Of a stretch of 64,000 bases of DNA, positions 34,325 through 44,100 are shown one piece after another. Source of the stretch: Silvibacterium dinghuense (lineage in GTDB: Bacteria > Acidobacteriota > Terriglobia > Terriglobales > Acidobacteriaceae); NCBI RefSeq assembly GCF_004123295.1, contig NZ_SDMK01000002.1:1-64000 (forward strand), in the 5' to 3' direction. The first letter of the stretch is position 1. Each line of letters starts with the position of its first letter. The position numbers and the translations under genes were made by a program. Below the pieces are notes generated by a model, which was not told where the DNA came from, made no database searches, and worked only from the letters and a program-made list of their open reading frames with translations.

Positions 34325-36604
34325 ATGACGCATCCATGGAAGCTCCGGAAGAATGCTCAATTCAAGACTACGTTTAACCGTCGCCAGTTCTGCGAAGCAG
34401 GTGCTTCCGCGATTGCAATGGCATTTCTGCCTGCAAAAGCTCGTACTGCAATGGCTGAACCGACCTCCACAGACATGTCTGGGATTCCGACGTTGGATGA
34501 GTTGGGAACAGGATGGCTCGACTGCAGTCAGTTGGCGCACATGCCGTCGCTCCATAATTTCCATGAAATGGCTGCATGCGCGCCAGACCTGGTCGGCGTC
34601 AATTTTTTACCTGGCGGGCAGCTTTATAAAGATTCAGGGCCTCACTGGTTTATCTATAACACTCTGCCTTTATGCCGCATGTCTGTCGATGGCGCGACAT
34701 ATGACAGTACGAGCTGCAAGTGGTCCGCCTACCAGGCAGTAAGGCGTACGCAGCTCCCTGATCTTGAAATAGTGACGACAAATCGTCTTGTCATGGAAGA
34801 GCCGGCCATTTTGTGGCGAGTCAGGTTCAGGAATACCAGTGAGACGGAGAAAACCATTCGCATATCCATCGAGACAGATGGCGTTCTCAGGGAATTTATA
34901 GGAGGAGTTCAACTGGTAGCGAAGTCACAAGAATTTGCGATGACCGCGGTCTATCAGGTTTTTGATTCTCCTCAACACGATGCGAATGGTACGCGAGTGG
35001 AGTGGGTGTTGCACCTTCCTCCGAAGGAATCCCGAGAGATTCGTTTTTCTATGAACGCTTGTGCCAAAGACAACGAGCCTCAAGCAGTTATGTCTATTCC
35101 GTGGTTTGAGTCAGAGTGGGTTCGAGCAAAGAAGGTCTGGGAAGATCGCTGGAAGGATGCTTTTACACCTGGTAACAAGTTTTTCTCGGGGAATGCACCT
35201 ACCTTACATACAGAGGATGCTGCGATCCGTGTAATTTACTACCGCAGCATACTGACTCTCATGGTTCTACTCCGAACCAACCTTTGGAGCAAAAGGACGT
35301 TTATTACAAGTGGGGAACGAGCGAAGGGAATTGTCTATTACTGGGACACCTCGCTCTTTTCGACACTTTTTGCCATGCTTGAACCTAAGGGGATGAAGGA
35401 GCAGATCAAGCTCTTTCTTGAGCAAGATCCACACGAGAGTGCTGTCATCGTGTTCAAGGCCGGACGCCCTGCTTCCCCCGAGAAAATAGTCAGGTCTGAA
35501 GGATGGGACCTCAGAGGTTATGCTGCGAACGACCTCTCCATCTTTCGCTTAACGTGGTCGTATTTATCTGTAACTCAGGACAGAGCATTTCTGGCTGAAA
35601 CAATCGGAGATCAGACAGTAAACGAAAGATTGCGAGCCCTGGCAACTGGATGGAAGAGGCTCTTACGTGAGCCATCGGACAAACTTGCGGATTACGGGGA
35701 AGCGCCTAACCTTTTGGAATGTGTTCCTACGTATATCCACAAAGTACCATCTTTCAATTCGGCAAACGTGTGGATGATGCGTGAATATGCCGGCATTCTC
35801 GACTTAACAGGAGATCATTCGGAAGCGGTCGAACTTCGCAGAGAAGCAGAGGGGATGGCCAAGGCTGTATTAACTCTCTATGAGCCAGGCAGAGGTGTAT
35901 GGGTAAGTGTGCATCGGGATGGCACACGGGTTGAGATGCGGCACTGCTATGACTTTGCTACCGTTGGCAGATTTATGGCGGCAGACTTGTCTCCCGCCAT
36001 TCGCCAGCAAATGGTTGAGTTTGTTCAGAGTGAATTGTTAACTGAGAGATGGATGCACGCCCAATCGTTGCTTGATGTAGCGGCTGCCAACTCTGATCGT
36101 CCTGATCATGGTCCGATGGGAGCCTATGATGCATGGCCAGCGGTGACCGTTGATGCAATGTGTGTGCTTGGGTATTGGGAGAACGCGATTTCGTTCTTAC
36201 GCAGAACCGGAGTTGCAAACTACGAAGGCGTTTATGCGCAGGCGCATGAATTTTACGGGCCAAGACGGCGTGAATATGACGCTCCAGTCCGGATCGCACA
36301 ACGCGGAGGCTGCATGCGGGAATGCACGGGTGGCGGTGCTTTTGCTGAGACCATTATCAATAGGCTGTTCGGTTACATACCCAGGCTGGGACAGCCATTG
36401 CATTTATTCGAACCACAGACTCCTCGAGGGTTTGCAGGAGAGCTTTCTCATGTGCGCTACGGGAGCAGTCAATTCACGATCCAGTCTGATCGCTCAGGTC
36501 TGCATTTGAGAAATGAAGTTAATGGAAATGCGCATGTTGATCGAATGCCAGCGCATTCCCTTTCGTATAGTGTCTGGGGGCGATCAGATTCAGGCCGCAT
36601 TTAA
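34325..36604 (+). CDS. Tat-exported (alpha/alpha)6-barrel glycoside hydrolase-like protein
   Basis: The 759-residue protein begins with a Tat-type signal: FNRRQFCEAGASAIAMAFLP (twin arginine at 19-20), cleaved near AMA. The C-terminal half shows (alpha/alpha)6-toroid features: IVYYWDTSLFSTLFAML (about 337-353), LADYGEAPNLLECVPTYIHK, GPMGAYDAWPAVTVDAMCVL (about 597-616), and an LYEPGRGVW stretch. These resemble GH63/GH37-type enzymes (glucosidase, trehalase, mannosylglycerate hydrolase), where a conserved Asp and Glu act as acid and base. I cannot name the family with certainty. GAAGAGGTAGAT precedes the ATG. Its 3' end overlaps the convergent PepSY gene by 15 bases. Confidence 0.72.
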   Translation: MTHPWKLRKNAQFKTTFNRRQFCEAGASAIAMAFLPAKARTAMAEPTSTDMSGIPTLDELGTGWLDCSQLAHMPSLHNFHEMAACAPDLVGVNFLPGGQLYKDSGPHWFIYNTLPLCRMSVDGATYDSTSCKWSAYQAVRRTQLPDLEIVTTNRLVMEEPAILWRVRFRNTSETEKTIRISIETDGVLREFIGGVQLVAKSQEFAMTAVYQVFDSPQHDANGTRVEWVLHLPPKESREIRFSMNACAKDNEPQAVMSIPWFESEWVRAKKVWEDRWKDAFTPGNKFFSGNAPTLHTEDAAIRVIYYRSILTLMVLLRTNLWSKRTFITSGERAKGIVYYWDTSLFSTLFAMLEPKGMKEQIKLFLEQDPHESAVIVFKAGRPASPEKIVRSEGWDLRGYAANDLSIFRLTWSYLSVTQDRAFLAETIGDQTVNERLRALATGWKRLLREPSDKLADYGEAPNLLECVPTYIHKVPSFNSANVWMMREYAGILDLTGDHSEAVELRREAEGMAKAVLTLYEPGRGVWVSVHRDGTRVEMRHCYDFATVGRFMAADLSPAIRQQMVEFVQSELLTERWMHAQSLLDVAAANSDRPDHGPMGAYDAWPAVTVDAMCVLGYWENAISFLRRTGVANYEGVYAQAHEFYGPRRREYDAPVRIAQRGGCMRECTGGGAFAETIINRLFGYIPRLGQPLHLFEPQTPRGFAGELSHVRYGSSQFTIQSDRSGLHLRNEVNGNAHVDRMPAHSLSYSVWGRSDSGRI

Positions 36605-37804
36605 GGCTTTTCTCCATTTCGAAAGGCATCGATTCCAATACATGAGAATGCCCGTCATGGCGAGAGCGGGGAAGGCGAGTCCGGCGGTAGCCCAGAGGAT
36701 TTTCCCAAGCATGCCGAACGAAGTCCCGAAGTGGAGTGGAACCGCAAGCCATAGGAGCCAGTCTCCCAGGGTGTGATTCTGGCCACGGTGCCAATTGAGA
36801 AAAAGATTGCCGCTGGATTGATCGAAATAGACGAAGTCTGTATTCGCATAGTCTCCCATGGCGCCTCGAGCCATATAGACGGTGAAGATAGGAGCGCGGC
36901 CTGAACCGTAAAAGAACCCCTCCAGGCGTGCGGGATGAGAGTCAGAAACCGCACGCTCAAGGGTGGAGGTGAGGTCGAAGGTAGCGGGTTCAGCCGATGA
37001 AAACCGGGCCTGGAAGCGGGCGATGTCTTCGGCGGGATAACGCGCTGTAGTCATAGGCGAGAGCAGTGAGATAGCGCGCTCGAAAGGGGTTTCCCAGGCA
37101 AAGTAGATGCCGGTGAGAGCCCAGGTAAGGCTGAAAAGAATAGTCCAGAAGCCTACGGCGCTGTGAAGATCGAAATTGATCCGCTTCCAGTTGAGGGAAA
37201 AATTCACCTTGAGGGCGCGTGCCCAATTGCGGATACCGGGCCACCAGAGGAAGAGACCAGTGACAGCCAGAGCAAGGAGAATGCCTGCGCCAAGGCCATT
37301 CCACTGGCGGCCGTTTTTTCTGAGCAAGAGGTCGATATGAAAGCGTTCGACGAACCCTATCCACGTGGCATCCTGATCCTCTTCACCGGCCACTTGGTCG
37401 GTTGCTGGATCAACGTAGAGGGTGACAGCGGGTTGGCCGGATGCTTGGAGATTGATCTGATAAAAGCGGTCGGCATCGGTTGGGCAGCTGGCGAGTTGCG
37501 GCATGAAATGCGGATGTAGATGCTCAGCCGCCTGGAGTGCGGTGACGAGGCTTGTCGGTGTACAGGGCGTGCCGGGGGGTGATCCTGTGAAGTGTGGTCG
37601 CGGCATCAGTTCGTCATGAAAGACAAGAATGGAGCCACTGATTCCGATAGCACAGATATAGAGGGAAAACAGAATACCTGCCCAGAGATGAATTTGAAAG
37701 CAGGCACGACGCATCCAGAGCTGCCGTGGGCGATGGATGAAGCTGCGGAGCCAGCCTTGCGGCTGGCTCGTTTGCGTGACTCCTGGATTGCTTGGGATAG
37801 GCAT
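36590..37804 (-). CDS. PepSY-associated transmembrane protein
   Basis: This 404-residue inner-membrane protein has the PepSY_TM layout: WMRRACFQIHLWAGILFSLY as the first membrane helix with a conserved His, a periplasmic PepSY-like stretch (about 80-170), NFDLHSAVGFWTILFSLTWALT (about 209-230), and two C-terminal helices. Family members are often near TonB receptors and are linked to iron or flavin redox at the membrane, but their chemistry is poorly known. The gene starts 17 bases after the S9 peptidase, on the same strand, so both share a transcript. Confidence 0.85.
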   Translation of the reverse strand: MPIPSNPGVTQTSQPQGWLRSFIHRPRQLWMRRACFQIHLWAGILFSLYICAIGISGSILVFHDELMPRPHFTGSPPGTPCTPTSLVTALQAAEHLHPHFMPQLASCPTDADRFYQINLQASGQPAVTLYVDPATDQVAGEEDQDATWIGFVERFHIDLLLRKNGRQWNGLGAGILLALAVTGLFLWWPGIRNWARALKVNFSLNWKRINFDLHSAVGFWTILFSLTWALTGIYFAWETPFERAISLLSPMTTARYPAEDIARFQARFSSAEPATFDLTSTLERAVSDSHPARLEGFFYGSGRAPIFTVYMARGAMGDYANTDFVYFDQSSGNLFLNWHRGQNHTLGDWLLWLAVPLHFGTSFGMLGKILWATAGLAFPALAMTGILMYWNRCLSKWRKALNAA

Positions 37805-37821
37805 TGCTGATGGAGTGTCCG

Positions 37822-39996
37822 CTATCTACCGGCCGTTTCAGGTGGTAAGTGCTGAGAGAACCAGTCCAGCTCACGGGTAAGCGAATCGATCTGGTGTTCC
37901 GTCTCGCGGAAGATGTGGGGCTCGCGTGGGTAGATGACCATGACGGCTTCGCGATTCAGGAAGCGTAGTGCATGGTAAAACTCTTGTCCCTGGCTGAGCG
38001 GGACGCGAACGTCTGCGCCACCATGAAGTACAAGGGTAGGAGTATGGCAGTTGGCGGCAAAGCGCACCGGGGAGTGCAGGTCCAGGTCCTTATAACTCTT
38101 GGCGTAGACGTTATACAGCGCGTCAAGATAGCTCGGAGCAATGTCCGTTGTCGTGGCCATGCTGTAGACATCTGTTACTGCTGCGCCGGCCATAGCCGCT
38201 TTGAAGCGATCCGTGTGCGTTACAGCCCATGAGGTCATGAAGCCGCCGTAGCTCCAACCCGCAATAACCATGCGGTCGGGATCGGCATAGCCTTGCTGGA
38301 TGACCCAGTCGGTGCCTGCCATCACATCGGCAAAGTCCCCACCGCCGCCATCCTGATAATTGGCCTCGGTAAAGTCAATAGATTGCCCGGAGGAGCCTCG
38401 GTAGTTTGGTTGAAGAACAACATAGCCTTGCGAGGCCAGCAGGAGAGCGTAGTTGTACCATGTGGCGCTGAATCCAACTGTAAAGGACTCTTCAGGGCCG
38501 CCGTGAATGTGGATGGCGGTCTTGTAACGCTTGCCGGGTGTGTAGCCAGGAGGCAAAGTAAGCACGCCGTAGATGATGCGATGGTCCTTGGGGTTTATCC
38601 ACTGTACTTCGCGCTGTTCGCCGAGTGCCCAGTTCTTCGTCTGAGGATTGGTGTCCGAGAGGACGGTCGTATTCTCTGCGTGCCATACAGTGACTTCCGC
38701 CGGTTGTGTGGGTGTTTCACTCAGGAAAGCGATGGAAGAGCCGTCCTTGGTCGCGTCGAAATCGAGGGCTGTAGGTGTGAGATGGCCGAGCTGCGTTGCG
38801 CTGAGCGTCGCGGGATCGAAGATGTGCGCTTCTGTGTGAGCGTGCACGAAGGCATTCACAAGTAGTCGGTTGCCGGTAAGCCAGCGCATCTCGTAGAGGG
38901 TGCCGTCGAGCTTGTCTTCGAGCCGGATGTCTTTGCCGGTAGCAAGATTGCGGATGAAGTGCTCATCGGTGATGCGCTTTTGTGTGAAGCGGGAATAGGA
39001 GATGTTCTGCCCGTCTAGTGAATAGATGGGTGTTTCATAACCGGATTTCTTCTCAATTACCTGCGTGATCTCCCCACTCGATGTTGAGAAAATTTCGACG
39101 ACGGAGACGCGCCAGTAATCGTCGATGCGCGGTGTGGGCGAAACACGGGCAAGAATGCCCGTGCCGTCCGGAGACCAATCAATGGAGTCTACATTGACGT
39201 CCTGGCGAGAGAGCAGGCGCGCCTGATGAGTATCGATGTCATAGAGCCAGAGTCGATCGAAATGATATTCGCCGTCGATGATCTCGCGATCGTCCTTTTT
39301 TTTCTTGCGCGCACTCTCTTCGGGGGTGTCAGAGTCTGTGCGAAGAAATGCGATCTGTTTACCATCTTTCGACCACTCGAAAGATTTGATGCCACCGGGG
39401 AGATTGGTGAGAGGTTGGGCTTCGCCGCCGTCGAGCGAGATCGACCAGAGCTGCATATCCTTACCCTCGTTGTCTCCGCTCGACACAGATACAGGAGGCT
39501 GAGGTTGAGGATCTTTTTGCTGCGGGGTGGGTGTCTGCGATTGCGTCGGCGGAGTGCTCGAGGACGTATCGATCAGCTCCTTCGGGATATCGCCGCGATA
39601 GTTGCCGGGAGCCACGCTGAAGTGGAAGGGCGATCCGGGAGATGCGAGCGGGTTCGGGCGATTGGAAAGAAAGACGAGGGTGCGGCCATCCGGTGACCAA
39701 GCCGGAGAGCTATCGTCTCCAGAGCCGGAGACGAAGAGTCGGGCCGGCGAAGAGTGATCGGTGGAAACGAGCCAGATGTGCGTGTTGCGTGGCTTACCCG
39801 CGGGCATGGGCGTTGTCACGGTATAGGCAATGAGCTTGCCATCAGGCGAGATCTTTGGCGTTTCGATGCTCCTCAGGCCAGCGATATCGGCAGGCTGTAC
39901 GGTGTGCTTCTGCGCATGACAAGGAAAAGAGAGGAGCAGGGAAGCGAACGCGAGGAAGCAGGCGCGGCGATATGAGACAGAATGGGAGACGTGCAT
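37822..39996 (-). CDS. Exported S9-family prolyl oligopeptidase/acylaminoacyl-peptidase-like enzyme
   Basis: The 724-residue serine peptidase has a signal peptide (about 1-28, CFLAFASLLLSFPCHAQ), a WD40-like beta-propeller (about 35-400, with repeated SPDG and SPAWSPDGRT motifs), and a C-terminal alpha/beta hydrolase. The nucleophile is in GWSYGGFMTSW (Ser about 582), Asp in GGADVRVPLSQG (about 658) and His in PREPHIFRE (about 692). Such enzymes degrade short peptides. A proline-rich, low-complexity insert (about 145-165) interrupts the propeller. A terminator separates it from the upstream receptor, so it may be read-through or have its own promoter. CAGGAG precedes the ATG. Confidence 0.93.
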   Translation of the reverse strand: MHVSHSVSYRRACFLAFASLLLSFPCHAQKHTVQPADIAGLRSIETPKISPDGKLIAYTVTTPMPAGKPRNTHIWLVSTDHSSPARLFVSGSGDDSSPAWSPDGRTLVFLSNRPNPLASPGSPFHFSVAPGNYRGDIPKELIDTSSSTPPTQSQTPTPQQKDPQPQPPVSVSSGDNEGKDMQLWSISLDGGEAQPLTNLPGGIKSFEWSKDGKQIAFLRTDSDTPEESARKKKKDDREIIDGEYHFDRLWLYDIDTHQARLLSRQDVNVDSIDWSPDGTGILARVSPTPRIDDYWRVSVVEIFSTSSGEITQVIEKKSGYETPIYSLDGQNISYSRFTQKRITDEHFIRNLATGKDIRLEDKLDGTLYEMRWLTGNRLLVNAFVHAHTEAHIFDPATLSATQLGHLTPTALDFDATKDGSSIAFLSETPTQPAEVTVWHAENTTVLSDTNPQTKNWALGEQREVQWINPKDHRIIYGVLTLPPGYTPGKRYKTAIHIHGGPEESFTVGFSATWYNYALLLASQGYVVLQPNYRGSSGQSIDFTEANYQDGGGGDFADVMAGTDWVIQQGYADPDRMVIAGWSYGGFMTSWAVTHTDRFKAAMAGAAVTDVYSMATTTDIAPSYLDALYNVYAKSYKDLDLHSPVRFAANCHTPTLVLHGGADVRVPLSQGQEFYHALRFLNREAVMVIYPREPHIFRETEHQIDSLTRELDWFSQHLPPETAGR

Positions 39997-40019
39997 CGAG
40001 ACTCCTGGAATATGTGCTC

Positions 40020-40080
40020 GAAAAAGAATCAGAGCGCACCAAGCGAACTGGCAAGCTACGATAGCAGGCGCGCTCTGATT
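40020..40080 (-). terminator. Terminator between the 40083 receptor and the S9 peptidase
   Basis: AATCAGAGCGC (40070-40080 read on the minus strand) pairs with GCGCTCTGATT (40027-40037) and is followed on that strand by CTTTTT. The loop is about 32 bases and contains further short complementarity. It begins immediately after the receptor stop codon. Confidence 0.75.
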
Positions 40081-40082
40081 AT

Positions 40083-43000
40083 TTAGAACTGCAGCTTAAG
40101 TGCGAACTGCATGGAGCGCGGTGAGCCGATCTGATAAAGGCTGCTAAAGCCGCCATCGGCGCCGCCTCCACCGAGACTATCGGCAAGCGTGTGTTCGGAG
40201 ATACCGAAGTATTGATTTGTCAGCGAATTGCGATCGCTGTCATTGGTGCCGGGATCGCCAAAGAGAGGGTGGTTAAAGACGTTGAAAGCTTCTGCCCGGA
40301 ACTGAAGTGCCAGGCTGTCGTGGATCGGGAAGGTGCGGCGGAGAGCGACATCTTCCTGCCATGCGCTGAAACCGCGAATGGTATTACGCTGCAGGTCACC
40401 CTGCGCATCGATAGTGGGCGTGGAGAAGTGACCGGGGTTATAGCCCTTGCCGCCGGGACAGGGCAGACCGCCATTGCGGGCCGCGCAGGTGGAACCGCGG
40501 ACGTAGAGTGGCGAGTTTGGGACGAGGTTGGGTCGTTGGTTCACCGCGTCGTCATTCCATTCCATGCCGAAGGCACCATAGACGCCGGTGTTTACATTGA
40601 CAGGGAGTGCTGTATTGGAGCGGAAAAGACTGTCGAGGGCCCAGCCGCTGCTGACATACCGCGTAAAGGCATGGCTGCTGTGGAGGCCGGGCATCTCGTA
40701 GGTGATGGCATTCGAGAAGGACTGGCGCACGTCGAGGTCGGAATTGCCATAGTCCTGATGCGGGTCGTAGATCGTGTGATACGGGTTGGGTAGCGCGAGG
40801 CTTGAGGAGTTATCGAGCGCATGCGACCAGGTGTAGCTGAAGAGCGCCTGGAGGTGGTGCGAGAGGTTCTGCTTGAATTGGACCTGCAGAGAATTGTAGT
40901 TCGAATATGCGTGATTGAAGTAAGCAGTCAGATATTCGAAGTTGGCATTGCCGCCTTCCGCCGGCTGGAGGAGTTCGCTTCGGAGTAGGTTATCTCCCTT
41001 GTTGCCGACGTAGCTGATCTGGAGGGTGCGGCTGCTGCCAAGGCTCTGCTGGAGGGCCACGTCCCACATGGTAACGCGGGGATCCTTGAGGTGAGGATCG
41101 AATGCAAAGACGAGGCTATACGGTGGATCGGTGCTGAGAGGAGCAGGTGTGCCCGCGGAGGTGTCAAGCGGATACTCACCGTCCGCGCCATAGAGGTACT
41201 TGGTGCTGGTGTAAGGAGTCCCAAGGGTTCCCTGAGCGCCGATCTCATTTCCAAGACCGTAGTAAACGCCTGCGCCGGCGCGGACGACCGTTTCCCACCC
41301 AGGCTGGGTGCGGGCGAGATAAGAGAAGCCGACACGCGGAGCAAAATTGGTGCGGCTCTCATTCCAGAGTTTGGTCCCAGCTGGAGCAAGCTCGACGTTT
41401 GCCGGGTCTTCCAGGTTCGTGGCGGTATAGAGAGGGTACTTGCCTGAGCTTGGCGGAGGATCGATGTCCCAGCGGAGGCCGTAGTTGAGGGTAAAGCGAG
41501 GGCTGATCTGCCAGGAATCTTCGGCGAAGAGAGAGAGGTTGTTGAAGACAGGGTGAATCTCGGCCGTCTCGGCGCTATCGATCGCGGCGTAGACAGGTTC
41601 CTGCGTGGTTACCAGCGTCTTCACATCGGCGAAGTCGTAGAAGATGTCGTAAGGCCGATATCCATTGAGCGGCGTAAGACGCCGATAGTCGCCGCCGAAT
41701 TTGAACGCATGGTGGCCGTGAGTCCAGCTGAAGCTATCGACGTAGTTGAGCTGGCGCTGGTGGTTGGTTGCGTCGTTGCCGACGTAATAGTCGCCGGTTC
41801 CGTCATTGAAGAAGACACCGAAGACCGCAGTATTCAGGTTGTATTGGGGCTGCGACTGGAAGAGGTAGGCACTCGAGGGTACAGTTGCGCCGCCGAAGTC
41901 AGTCGGGCTAACAGTGGTGGCTCCTTTGGCGTGGCTGATGTTGAAGCGGAAATCATTTACGAGCGACGGACTGATGATGTACGTGGCGCCGGCCGTAATG
42001 GTGTCGACATTGGAGATCGTGTGGCTGAGTGTGGAGCGCGTGTAAAAGTCGAAGGCACCGTATTGCTCGCCATCCGAGGGTGCGTAATTGCCGCGGATGA
42101 AGAGATTAAGCTTTGAGGTCGGGCTATAGTCGAGCCTGACGCTGGTCGCGTTCAATGTCGATGGATTGGAGAACGTGGCATAGAAGATTCCGGTGTAATT
42201 GCCGGTAATATCCTGCCCCGCGGATGGTTTGGCATAAGCCTCAAGGAGCGGGGCGACCGCCGAGGAGGCCTGGTTGCGGGCCCAGGTTGTCGGCACAACA
42301 TCCTCTCGGGATTCGGGGACGCGGAGCCGCAGCCCCTCATAGGATCCGAAGAAGAAAAGCTTGTTCCTGATGATGGGGCCGCCGAAGACGCCGCCGAAAT
42401 CATTCTGCTTCTCGGCCTGACGCGAGAGACCTTCTTCATTATTGAACCAGTTGTTGGCGTCGAAGATCTCATTGCGGAGATATTCGAAGAGAGTGCCATG
42501 GAACTGATTGCTACCGGAACGGGTCACGATCGAAAGCTGCGCGCCGGTGGTGCGACCGTACTCGGCATCGAAAGTGGAAGTCTGTATCTTGTATTCCTGC
42601 ATCGCGTCGACGGAGACAAGATTGTTATATCCGCCATTGTTGCTCGTAGCCTGCGAAGTGCCGCCGCCGGCCGTACCGAGATAGACGTTGCTGCCCTGAG
42701 TGATACCGACGTCGGCGCTGACACCGTCGATGGTGAAGTAGTTGGCATCTGTCCGCTGCCCATTGACGCTGAACTGGCCGGCATTGGTGTAGTAGGTCTT
42801 TGCGGTGACATTACCGGGCGTCAGCGCAATCAGGGCCTGGAAGCTACGGCCGTTCAGAGGCATATTCTCAACGAACTTGCGATCGACGGTGGTCGAAATA
42901 GCGTTCGAGGTCTCGAGTTCATCGGTTTGTCCATTCACGGAGACAGATTCGCTCGTGGAGCCTACTTCCAACGTGATTTCCTCGCCAAGGTTGTCCTGCG

Positions 43001-43301
43001 CATGGAGATCGATGCTCTCGATGATGCCTTCCTTGAATCCGGAGGCGGCGATGCTGAGCTTATAGCGGCTGGGCTTGAGCTGTGCAAAGTGGAAGATGCC
43101 GTCCTGGCCGGTGGTCGCGGTCTGTGACTGGTTGGTGGCAATGTCGGTGATGGTCACCTTTGCCCCAGGAATGCGCGCTCCGCCGTGATCGGATACGGTT
43201 CCGTTCATCGCTCCGCTTTCCAATTGCGCGGAGGCCATCTGTGTCAGCCCCGCAAAGCTGAGGATCAAGATCAAGAGAAGAACAACAGGGTGTCGCTTCA
43301 T
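40083..43301 (-). CDS. Oar-like TonB-dependent receptor
   Basis: The 1,072-residue outer-membrane receptor starts at ATG 43301 after AAGGAGACGCT. It has a signal peptide (about 1-26, LLILILSFAGLTQMASAQ), a regulatory-like domain (about 30-110, GAMNGTVSDHGGARIPGAKV), a plug (about 120-270, with MPLNGRSFQALIALTPGN and FTIDGVSADVGITQG, and a SGSNQFHGTLFEYLRNEIFDAN strand), and a barrel ending ALKLQF with HALFSYTWSHALDNSSS near residue 830. An S9 peptidase and PepSY protein follow and a PaiB-like gene precedes on the same strand, so peptide or metal-complex import is plausible. Confidence 0.94.
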   Translation of the reverse strand: MKRHPVVLLLILILSFAGLTQMASAQLESGAMNGTVSDHGGARIPGAKVTITDIATNQSQTATTGQDGIFHFAQLKPSRYKLSIAASGFKEGIIESIDLHAQDNLGEEITLEVGSTSESVSVNGQTDELETSNAISTTVDRKFVENMPLNGRSFQALIALTPGNVTAKTYYTNAGQFSVNGQRTDANYFTIDGVSADVGITQGSNVYLGTAGGGTSQATSNNGGYNNLVSVDAMQEYKIQTSTFDAEYGRTTGAQLSIVTRSGSNQFHGTLFEYLRNEIFDANNWFNNEEGLSRQAEKQNDFGGVFGGPIIRNKLFFFGSYEGLRLRVPESREDVVPTTWARNQASSAVAPLLEAYAKPSAGQDITGNYTGIFYATFSNPSTLNATSVRLDYSPTSKLNLFIRGNYAPSDGEQYGAFDFYTRSTLSHTISNVDTITAGATYIISPSLVNDFRFNISHAKGATTVSPTDFGGATVPSSAYLFQSQPQYNLNTAVFGVFFNDGTGDYYVGNDATNHQRQLNYVDSFSWTHGHHAFKFGGDYRRLTPLNGYRPYDIFYDFADVKTLVTTQEPVYAAIDSAETAEIHPVFNNLSLFAEDSWQISPRFTLNYGLRWDIDPPPSSGKYPLYTATNLEDPANVELAPAGTKLWNESRTNFAPRVGFSYLARTQPGWETVVRAGAGVYYGLGNEIGAQGTLGTPYTSTKYLYGADGEYPLDTSAGTPAPLSTDPPYSLVFAFDPHLKDPRVTMWDVALQQSLGSSRTLQISYVGNKGDNLLRSELLQPAEGGNANFEYLTAYFNHAYSNYNSLQVQFKQNLSHHLQALFSYTWSHALDNSSSLALPNPYHTIYDPHQDYGNSDLDVRQSFSNAITYEMPGLHSSHAFTRYVSSGWALDSLFRSNTALPVNVNTGVYGAFGMEWNDDAVNQRPNLVPNSPLYVRGSTCAARNGGLPCPGGKGYNPGHFSTPTIDAQGDLQRNTIRGFSAWQEDVALRRTFPIHDSLALQFRAEAFNVFNHPLFGDPGTNDSDRNSLTNQYFGISEHTLADSLGGGGADGGFSSLYQIGSPRSMQFALKLQF

Positions 43302-43365
43302 AGCGTCTCCTTAAAAACCTTTCGGTAACAGCGTGTACAACCAAGAAAATGGCTTCGCCGATGTG

Positions 43366-44010
43366 CTATTCGCGCCCGGCGTTCTGATCGCGAATCATTG
43401 CGGCAAGCTTGCGATGCTCGGGAGCGTCATGCCTCCCAAGCACGTCCGCGACTGCCAGTGCATCGCGCAGCGGTTCGTCCTGTCCCAGCTTGAATTTGGC
43501 TTCCACACGCGAAACGCGCAGACGGAAACCGGTGATGCCGGCAAATCGGCGGGTGATCTCACTGCGGGGAATCTCGCTGGTCTTCCAGCCGCTGGAATAG
43601 GAAGCTTCCATGCTGTTCACCAGGAGCTCAAGCGAGCGATCGAGTTCCGGCTCTTCCTGGAACTCGATGGTGCCGTAGCAATGTACGGCCGAGTAGTAAT
43701 AGGTCGAGGGCATCTGGCGCTCGGGATACCAACTGGCCGTGACGTAACTCCAGGGGCCTTCGAAGATTGCCAGCACCGGTGTGGTGTTCTCCCGCAGAGC
43801 GGCAAGGTGTTCGTTCGCCCGGGCGATATGGCTGACGAGTACAAGTTCATCGACCGAATGATCACCGGCAGCTTCTTCCACCAGAAAGGGAAGATTCGTA
43901 GCCAGAGGACCTGCATCGCTTTGGCTGACGAGGAGCGCCCACGGGTTCTCGTCGATGATCTGTCGGATATCTGCCGGCGATTTGGGTTGCCAGCACGGGC
44001 GCACAAACAT
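43366..44010 (-). CDS. PaiB-like FMN-binding protein
   Basis: The 214-residue protein matches the PaiB/FMN_bind_2 family: MFVRPCWQPKSPADIRQIID at the start, NLPFLVEEAAGDH, LVSHIARANEHLAAL, and the flavin-site region FEGPWSYVTASWYPERQ and VPTYYY-like stretch (PSTYYYSAVHCYG, about 125-137). PaiB was first described as a negative regulator in Bacillus, but the fold is a split-barrel flavin oxidoreductase and direct DNA binding is doubtful. AGGAGACGTGT precedes the ATG. It lies between an amidohydrolase and a TBDR on one strand. MocR regulators often neighbour PaiB-like genes, and one is divergent from this cluster. Confidence 0.9.
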   Translation of the reverse strand: MFVRPCWQPKSPADIRQIIDENPWALLVSQSDAGPLATNLPFLVEEAAGDHSVDELVLVSHIARANEHLAALRENTTPVLAIFEGPWSYVTASWYPERQMPSTYYYSAVHCYGTIEFQEEPELDRSLELLVNSMEASYSSGWKTSEIPRSEITRRFAGITGFRLRVSRVEAKFKLGQDEPLRDALAVADVLGRHDAPEHRKLAAMIRDQNAGRE

Positions 44011-44100
44011 ACACGTCTCCTGGAATGCTTCGGCTGCACCTTTTCTTCGGCAAGTATTGCCGGGATGCGGTGCAGGTCTGACGAGGCTCCTACGATGCCT

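Noticed and set aside
34169-34564. 132-codon N-terminal extension of the DeoR gene
   Set aside because: It crosses the divergent region, the perfect palindrome and the start of the oppositely oriented glycosidase gene, and adds no known domain.
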